A stretch of DNA of 64,000 nucleotides from contig NC_081291.1 of NCBI RefSeq assembly GCF_030435805.1, positions 15,275,001 to 15,339,000 on the forward strand. Reading direction: 5' to 3'. The translations under genes and the position numbers were made by a program. The notes under the pieces were generated by a model that made no database searches, had not been told where the DNA came from, and saw only the letters and a list, made by a program, of their open reading frames with translations. This DNA is from Mustela lutreola (lineage: Eukaryota; Chordata; Mammalia; Carnivora; Mustelidae). This document shows, piece by piece, positions 58,601 to 64,000 of the stretch. Numbering within the stretch: the stretch's first letter is position 1; every line of letters begins with the position of its first letter.

Positions 58601-61600
58601 TTTGCTTAGTGTTTTCCCCTGCATGAAACTCGTCCATCACCCTCATCAGCCTCTCCCTCCGCATTCCTCCTCCAGGGCTCTTCCCGCGGCGGGTGGGGGC
58701 GGGGGGAGGAAGGGTGGAGAATGGATGCGGGCGCGGGGCGCATCTGGGCGGAGCTCCAGTCTCCCGCTTTGGGGCTGTAGAACACGCGCCACCACGCGTT
58801 CCTCGACCACCAGAGGGCGCCCGTACCTAGGGCTTCGGCTTAAACCTCCCGCGGATCCACTCTACCGCAAGCAAGTCTAATGGAGAAACTGAGGTTGGAG
58901 GTGACGCTAGGCCCTGGTTGGGAACGTTGGTGGAACGTTCCTGGTTCCATCCGAGCCTCTCTAAGTCTTTCTCTCTCTGTGTCTTTGAGCGTCTCTCCCC
59001 ACTCTGTCCCCCAGCACTGCGGAGGCGGCCGCCCTGGAGCGCGAGTTACTGGAGGATTACCGCTTTGGGCGGCAGCAGCTGGTGGAGTTGTGTGGCCATG
59101 CTAGTGCTGTGGCTGTGACCAAGGTATCTGACCCCTGATCCTTGACCTTGACCCCATCCAGATGGCCAGCTTCCTCTAGAGCCGAGGCCTAGCTAGCTGC
59201 GTGACCCAGGTGGCCAGAATGGTTCGGGAAGCCCCTTTTTGTGTGGAGCTTCTCCAGGCCATCACTTAGATGGGGAAACTGAGGCCTGGAGAGACTCATT
59301 GCTGGTCTAGAAGGCGGGGGCCCAAGACCCCAGTGTCAGTGAGGGTCAGGGCAGAGATAGGAGTCCCCAGAGACTCGGAGGCTGAGACTGCAGCAGGATG
59401 CTCCTGGATCCCTTCATGCCCACCGCCTCTGCCATCTCCTGGATCTCAGTAAGGGACACATCGGTTCCTGCAGGCGGAGTGCTTCCAAATAACCCCACGC
59501 TGCAGATGGGGAAACTGAGGTCCAGATGCAGGGAGTGGCCTGCAAAGGGTAGGTCCCAGGGGGTAAGTAAGCAGAGCTGTCTAGATCTGGGGCAAAGTCC
59601 CAGTTTTGAGGTCCCTCCAAAGGACACGACAGTAATAAGTGATGACGACGCTGCCTTCCAGTGCTTTTGGCCACGGGTGTCAAACCGCGGTCCTGTTTCC
59701 TCCAAAACAAGCGAAATAAACTGACACCAGTTAATAAACCCAAATGCCTTAGAGAAGTGCCCGGTGTGTCGGGGCTCCAGTACGTAACCTTCCTCTTCCT
59801 CTGGGTCTTCCTCCCCTTCTGTCATCACTGCCGACTTTGGTTAAACCCAATTTCTTTAGGTAGGCTCAGGTTTTCTGTTTTTGTTTTTGTTTTTATTTTT
59901 TTAAAGAATTTATTTATTTATTTGTAAGAGAGAGAGAGAGTGAGAGCGAGCACAGGCAGACAGAGTGGAAGGCAGAGTCAGAGGGAGAAGCAGGCTCCCT
60001 GCGGAGCAAGTAGCCCGATGTGGGACTCGATCCCAGGACGCTGGGATCATGACCTGAGCCGAAGGCAGCTGCTTAACCAACTGAGCCACCCAGGCGTCCC
60101 TTGTTTTTGTTTTTAAACGTTACTTTTTCCAAATGAAACCTATCCTGGGCAAAGCTCCCGCAGGAGAAGGAAATGATGACAATCAAAGCCCCACGAGTAA
60201 ACCCAGCGGGGTAAACTCTTGCCTGGTCCTTGCCGACCGAACGGTCGTTTGGGTTTTGCCCTGAAAGCCCCAAGTCTGTCTAGAAGGCCCTCTGTCCCAG
60301 CCAGCCCAGACATTGTCGCCCTCCCCTGGCCTCTGGTCTCGGGCTCTGGGCCTGGCATGGTGGGGTCACAGCACCCTCGGGGTGGGTCAGGACCTCGCTG
60401 AGACCTTGGGGAGGAGAAAAAAAAAAAAAATAAGGTGTATCTAGCCCTTTGTGTAGCTGGAGGTTAGAGTACGGCCAGGCCCCGGTGGCCCCTGTCTCAG
60501 AGAGGCCCCATGAGCCTGTCAGTGCCATGGTCATTCCTGTCTGATAGAGGCCAAAGGAGCCTGGGAGAGGACAGGGGGCTGAGGCCATGCAGAGAGGGCA
60601 GGGCTGAGACCGGAACACCGGTGCTCCGAACTCTTGCGTTAAAGAGACGGAGGCACAGGCCCACAGAGACGCAGAGAGTCTGGGAGATAGAGACAAAGAG
60701 ACACAGAGACGCAGGCACCAAAAGACTTCGGAGAGACAGATGGGGATAATAGACACAGAGATACGGAGAAAGGTGACGTGACGGCAGAGGCAGATGGAGA
60801 GAGACAGGGCATCTTGGGTTGGAAAAGTAACCCCCCTTCCCCCCCAGCTTTGGGGCCTCCGGGAGGGGCTGAGGCCTGGAAACGTGGGCGGGGGAGGGGC
60901 AGCCACTGCGGTGGAAAAAGGTGGAAGAATGTCTGCAACTCAGGCCGAGGATAAACAAACCGTGCGCCTGGTGGTGGCAGAAGGCACGTTTTCCTGCTCC
61001 AGCTTGGCAGAGCCTGAAGCAGGGACTCTGCATCTCCAAGGAGGAGCCCAAGGTCTCCAGAGGCCATGCCCTTTGCCCACAGTGCCTCTTCTCTACGCCC
61101 ATGCCCCTCCCTTCTGCTACTCCAGGCCTCAGTTTCCCCACCGAAACAAGGAGGAATTCCAGACATCATGCCTTTGCCTTTGCTGTGCCCCCTGCCAGGT
61201 GTTCCCCTTGCCTACTCTCTCCCGGAAGCAGAGGACAGTGCTGGTCGTGTGTGGCCCGGAGCAGAACGGGGCGGTAGGGCTGGTCTGTGCGCGGCACCTG
61301 CGGATGTTTGTGAGTAGCTAGGATGCCCTCGGTCTCCCAGGGTCACCCCCTCAACCCTGTCCTGGCAGAAATTGCTTCCTTCTCTTGACAGTGTCTCTGG
61401 GGGACACTGAGGCTGGAGAGGTGACAGAATAAGCCCAGTGCTTGCCCCAGGCAGGGTCTTCTGCCTGGTATCCAGGTCTGGGGGCTAAGGCCCAGCAGGA
61501 AGCCTGGAAGGGCCCCCAGCGCTGACTCCTTTCTGTGGCCCCCACGCCCCACCCCTCCCAAACCAGGAGTATGAACCGACCATCTTCTACCCTACACGGT

Positions 61601-63409
61601 CACTGGATGGGCTGCACCAGGACCTGACCACTCAGTGTGAGAAGATGGACATCCCCTTTCTGTCCTATTTGCCCACGGAGGTCAGCGCTTGGTGGCAAAT
61701 GATGGGGGGGAAGGAGGGGATGGTGCCCAAAGGCTGCCCCCTAACCCTGCCTGCTCTCTCAGGTCCAGCTCATCAACGATGCCTACGGGCTGGTGGTGGA
61801 CGCCGTGCTGGGCCCTGGCGTGCAGCCAGGAGAGATCGGGGGTCCCTGCACACGGGCGCTGGCCACACTCAAGCTGCTGTCCATCCCCCTTGTGAGCCTG
61901 GACATTCCCTCAGGCATGCCAGGCAGGAAGGGGGGGTCTGTGGGGGGCTTGGGTGGGGGCCTCTGCACCCCAGCTTCTGGTGGCCCCAGCCTGTCTCTGA
62001 GCCTCAGTTTCCCTTGCATGGATGGCACCTGCCCTCTGGGTGTGGGTCACGCCCATCCCTCAGATAGGGAAGACCGAGGCTGCTGCCCAGGTGATCCCCT
62101 GCCCCCCCCCCCAGCCCAGCATGCCCGCTGCCCACCCTGGCCCAGTTGCCTGGGCAGACGTGAGCTCACTCCGCAAAGGCCTCGCCCATCCTGGCCGCCG
62201 CCCCACGCCTGTTGGAGCCATTAGGCGACGGGCAGACGGAACAAACAGTTGCTGGCCAGCCGGACCCTCCACGGGGCTGGCCACACTCAGGGGATGTCCC
62301 CCAGCTTGCAAGACCTCAGGGCCATCCCATCAGGGTGCCACAGAGTGGGGGCTTAGCTACAAAGAGATGGGCTGTCTGGTCTGAGGGTGGAGAAGAGGGT
62401 CACAGAAGGAAGAATTAAAGTCAGAGGGAGGAGGCTTTTAGTTAGTGGCTCCAGACTCTGATCACAAGCAGAGCAGAAGGCAAGGCCCCTAGTCTGAAGG
62501 AAGACGCTCATCTGAGAGGCAGTAGAGGCTGGGGCCCAGTGAAGGAGGAGGTGGGGTCCTGTCAAAAGGCAAGAGCGAGTCTGAGGGCGAAGACAGAGGT
62601 GTCAGAGGGAAGAGTCTCTAGTCAGAAGGATGATGAACACTCGGGCCACATTCTGTCAGAGACAAGGACCAGGAGTAAGGGGACAGATCTTACGGGGGAG
62701 GCCTGCCTAAGGATGGAGGCAAGTCTGTCCTCTGCCTGGAGAATGGGGATCTGTTAGAGGGGGAAGGCTGGCGAGGAAGCCCCAAAGGAAAGAGCCTCTA
62801 GCCTAAGTGGGGAAGCTCAAGACTGATAGGGGGGAATGGGGACAGATGCTGGGTCAGAAGGCAGAGGCATGGGTCTGACCCGGAAAGGGCGGCAAGTGGA
62901 AATGATGGACTCTAAAGGCAGAGGCTGAGTCAGATAGAGAAGAACAAGTTAGTAGCACGAGGGGAGCAAGGGCAGAAAAGTATGAGGGCAGACGATCTGG
63001 TCAGAGGAAGAGGGAAACATCTCCCAGGAGAGGGAAACCTTGGTCTGAGGGCGGAGGCCCAGTTCTGTGGGGAGGCAGGTCTGACCGAGGCGCACGTGTC
63101 AGAGAGCAGAGGCTGGGTCTGACCGGGAAGGAGAAGTGGGTGGCGAGCAGGCCAGTCCGCAGGCGAGCAGCCCTCCCAGCGCCCGATTCCCTCCCCTCAG
63201 GCTGGGACGCGGAGACCGGCGGCGGCGACAGCGAGGATGGGCTCCGGCCCGACGTGCTGGTATCGCTCGCCGCGCCCAAGCCCTGCGCCGGCCGCTTCTC
63301 CGGCCGCCACCACTTCGTGGCCGGCAGGTTCGTGCCCGACGACGTGCGCCGAAAGTTCGCTCTGCGCCTGCCGGGATACACGGGCACCGACTGCGTCGCG
63401 GCGCTGTGA
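55583..63409 (+). CDS. YJEFN3: YJEFN3, YjeF N-terminal domain protein 3 / AIBP2 (6 coding exons)
   Basis: Exons 55583-55641, 59015-59123, 61199-61309, 61567-61680, 61763-61913 and 63201-63409 join to 250 residues. The fold is the Rossmann-like YjeF_N domain of NAD(P)HX epimerases. Visible motifs are [20 protein letters not shown] (about 69-88), [12 protein letters not shown], the [12 protein letters not shown] segment, [10 protein letters not shown] (142-151) and SLDIPSGWD (176-184). NAXE has GPGNNGGDGL where this protein has [10 protein letters not shown], so the usual nucleotide-site signature is altered, while the Asp of DIPSG is kept. YJEFN3 is known as an apoA-I-binding-protein paralogue linked to cholesterol handling, and epimerase activity is doubtful. 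There is no mitochondrial leader like that of NAXE. I remember a longer human isoform with an extra exon after exon 1; I did not find an equivalent. Confidence 0.93.
57570..57745 (+). mobile_element. L2 fragment
   Basis: CTCCAGCCACTCTGGCCTCA, AAGCTCATTCCCACTACAGG and GCCACCTCCTCCAGGAAGCC are in L2 order. Confidence 0.6.
57930..58040 (+). mobile_element. MIR fragment
   Basis: GACCCTGGGCAAGCCACTTG followed by GCTTCTCTGAGT fits MIR. Confidence 0.55.
58807..58820 (+). promoter_or_regulatory. CTCF core motif in YJEFN3 intron 1
   Basis: CCACCAGAGGGCGC fits the CTCF core CCASYAGRKGGCRS at every position, inside a CpG-rich block (58680-58860). Confidence 0.6.
59015..59123 (+). CDS. YJEFN3: YJEFN3 exon 2
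   Basis: Acceptor TCCCCCAG, donor AAG|GTATCT. It encodes [20 protein letters not shown] and onward to VAVTK, the helix that begins the YjeF_N domain. Confidence 0.93.
59898..60099 (-). mobile_element. CAN SINE (GGGACGCC subtype), antisense
   Basis: Full length inside a (GTTTTT)n stretch that is repeated on both sides. Confidence 0.93.
60645..60815 (+). repeat. AGAGAC-rich low-complexity stretch
   Basis: Imperfect repeats of AGAGACAGAGACGCAG type in YJEFN3 intron 2. Confidence 0.6.
61199..61309 (+). CDS. YJEFN3: YJEFN3 exon 3
   Basis: Acceptor CTGCCAG, donor TTT|GTGAGT, 37 codons in phase 0 with the altered glycine-rich motif [10 protein letters not shown]. Confidence 0.93.
61567..61680 (+). 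CDS. YJEFN3: YJEFN3 exon 4
   Basis: Acceptor AAACCAG, donor GAG|GTCAGC, 38 codons from EYEPTIFYP to LSYLPTE. Confidence 0.94.
61763..61913 (+). CDS. YJEFN3: YJEFN3 exon 5 (ends at a GC donor)
   Basis: Acceptor CTCTCAG. It encodes [20 protein letters not shown] and onward to SLDIPS plus one base of Gly182. The family motif DIPSGWD is rebuilt only if splicing occurs at TCAG|GCATGC, a GC rather than GT donor. Confidence 0.88.
61914..63200 (+). other. YJEFN3 intron 5 (GC-AG type)
   Basis: It begins GCATGC and ends CCCCTCAG. The 3' half is a purine-rich degenerate repeat, listed separately. Confidence 0.8.
62370..63140 (+). repeat. Degenerate purine-rich tandem repeat
   Basis: Variants of GTCTGAGGGCGGAGGC and GTCAGAGGGAAGAG recur every 25-60 bases for about 770 bp. 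The units are strongly diverged, as in an old minisatellite. Confidence 0.5.
63201..63409 (+). CDS. YJEFN3: YJEFN3 last exon (coding part)
   Basis: Acceptor CCCCTCAG. It encodes [20 protein letters not shown] and onward to [10 protein letters not shown], with TGA at 63407-63409. The exon is extremely GC-rich. Confidence 0.94.
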
Positions 63410-63443
63410 CCGCGCCCGCACCCTGGCGGCTTGGACCCGCGCC

Positions 63444-63449
63444 AATAAA
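63444..63449 (+). terminator. YJEFN3: Poly(A) signal of YJEFN3
   Basis: AATAAA 35 bases after the stop, followed by T/G-containing sequence at about 63478-63500. It predicts a 3' UTR under 70 bases. Confidence 0.75.
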
Positions 63450-63579
63450 CAGACGTCCCACCACCGCCTCGCCTCCTCCTCCTCTGTGCGCCGCGTTCGC
63501 CGCCCGGGGGGCAGCCTCGGGAAGGGAACTGCCCCCGTCCCGCAGAGCGCAGGCCGGAGGGCCGAGGGTCGTCGTCGAG

Positions 63580-63837
63580 GGGGACTTCCCCGTTGGCCGA
63601 GAAAACTAAAGCCAGAAGAGTAGAGAGTAGATTCAGGGTGGGACTTCCAGCCCGCTCGGGGTGGCCTGAAGCCAACGGGGTTGAAGTTAGACCCGATGGA
63701 GGATTTCTCGCCGCCTAAAGGGCTGCCTAAAGCGTGAGTGTTTGGGCAGCTTCAGGCTCGAGTCCAGGAGAGGCACGTCCCACAGGCAGCTTGGGACCCA
63801 AGGTGGAGAAGGGAGTGGGTTGAGGGAGGGACTTCCA
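63580..63837 (+). promoter_or_regulatory. Three kappa-B-like sites downstream of YJEFN3
   Basis: GGGGACTTCCCC (63580-63591) and two GGGACTTCCA copies (63640-63649, 63828-63837) match the kappa-B consensus. They precede the GC-rich right edge, where the CILP2 promoter is expected by synteny. Confidence 0.35.
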
Positions 63838-63839
63838 GC

Positions 63840-64000
63840 TGGTGACGGGGGGCGGGGGGGGGGATGCAGGCCAGCCTGAGGGCGGAGGCACAGCCGGATG
63901 CACCGAAGGGGGCGACCCGGAGAGGTTGCTAGCGCACCGAAGTCACCCCGGGCCAGGGAGCTTGGCTCGGGCGGGGCGGGGCCTGGACGGGGCGTGGCCT
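63840..64000. promoter_or_regulatory. GC-rich right edge, possible next-gene promoter
   Basis: A long G-run at about 63847-63863 is followed by GGGCGGGGCGGGGCC-type Sp1 sites up to the window end. In mammals CILP2 follows YJEFN3 on the same strand. No CILP2 coding sequence is visible. Confidence 0.35.

Larger units (their letters stand above)
55642..59014 (+). other. YJEFN3 intron 1
   Basis: No CAN SINE is present, unlike the neighbouring introns. It has an L2 and a MIR piece, and a CpG-rich block with a G-quadruplex-like run and a CTCF motif shortly before exon 2. Confidence 0.65.
59124..61198 (+). other. YJEFN3 intron 2
   Basis: Contains one antisense SINE and an AGAGAC-rich low-complexity stretch; otherwise unique. 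Confidence 0.65.

Noticed and set aside
60280-61169. Long overlapping minus-strand open frames in YJEFN3 intron 2
   Set aside because: They follow the AGAGAC low-complexity tract (LSLSP, SVSLC repeats in translation) and have no conserved features.
63411-64000. Start of CILP2
   Set aside because: Expected by synteny, but no CILP2 signal peptide or exon can be read before the window ends.

Overview
This window is nuclear DNA from a caniform carnivore. It is dense with tRNA-derived CAN SINEs, in sense or antisense form carrying the GGCGCCTGGGTGGCTCA head and the AATAAAATCTTTAAA tail. About 30 copies are visible. Their commonest consensus (TTAAAGCCTCTGCCTTCGGC) looks mustelid- or seal-like rather than dog-like; that species-level reading is an inference. 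Gene content and order match the mammalian block equivalent to human 19p13.11: GATAD2A > TSSK6 < NDUFA13 > YJEFN3, with CILP2 expected just beyond the right edge.

Layout. Positions 1-1551 are intron 1 of GATAD2A, whose 5' non-coding exon(s) and promoter lie outside the window. GATAD2A coding exons run from 1558 to 38523 on the plus strand (11 coding exons, 632 residues reconstructed), with a 3' UTR to about 40280. The 23.6-kb intron 2 holds most of the SINEs, old L1 pieces, two M-box motifs with a CRE, and a CTCF-like motif. Positions 40280-44190 are intergenic with ancient L2 and MIR copies. TSSK6 is a single-exon gene on the minus strand (44637-45458, 273 residues). NDUFA13 starts head-to-head with it at 46306 and has five coding exons to 55042 (144 residues). 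Its intron 1 carries an old antisense L1 interrupted by four SINEs. YJEFN3 starts 540 bp after the NDUFA13 stop and has six coding exons, 55583-63409 (250 residues). The last 500 bp are GC-rich and probably lead into the next promoter.

Roles. GATAD2A is the p66-alpha subunit of the NuRD chromatin complex. TSSK6 is a post-meiotic testis kinase. NDUFA13 is an accessory subunit of respiratory complex I. YJEFN3 is a paralogue of the NAD(P)HX epimerase NAXE/AIBP. They are neighbours by conserved synteny, not a functional pathway.

I found no novel coding system, CRISPR array or recognisable endogenous retrovirus. The most useful second-look items are a non-canonical GC-AG intron in YJEFN3 with an in-frame GT alternative 39 bp away, a strong-context upstream ORF that ends two bases before the NDUFA13 start codon, a promoter-like motif cluster just 3' of the TSSK6 stop, candidate CTCF and M-box/CRE elements, and a competing acceptor at GATAD2A exon 8. 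All exon borders come from reading frame, splice sites and remembered family sequences, without alignment software.
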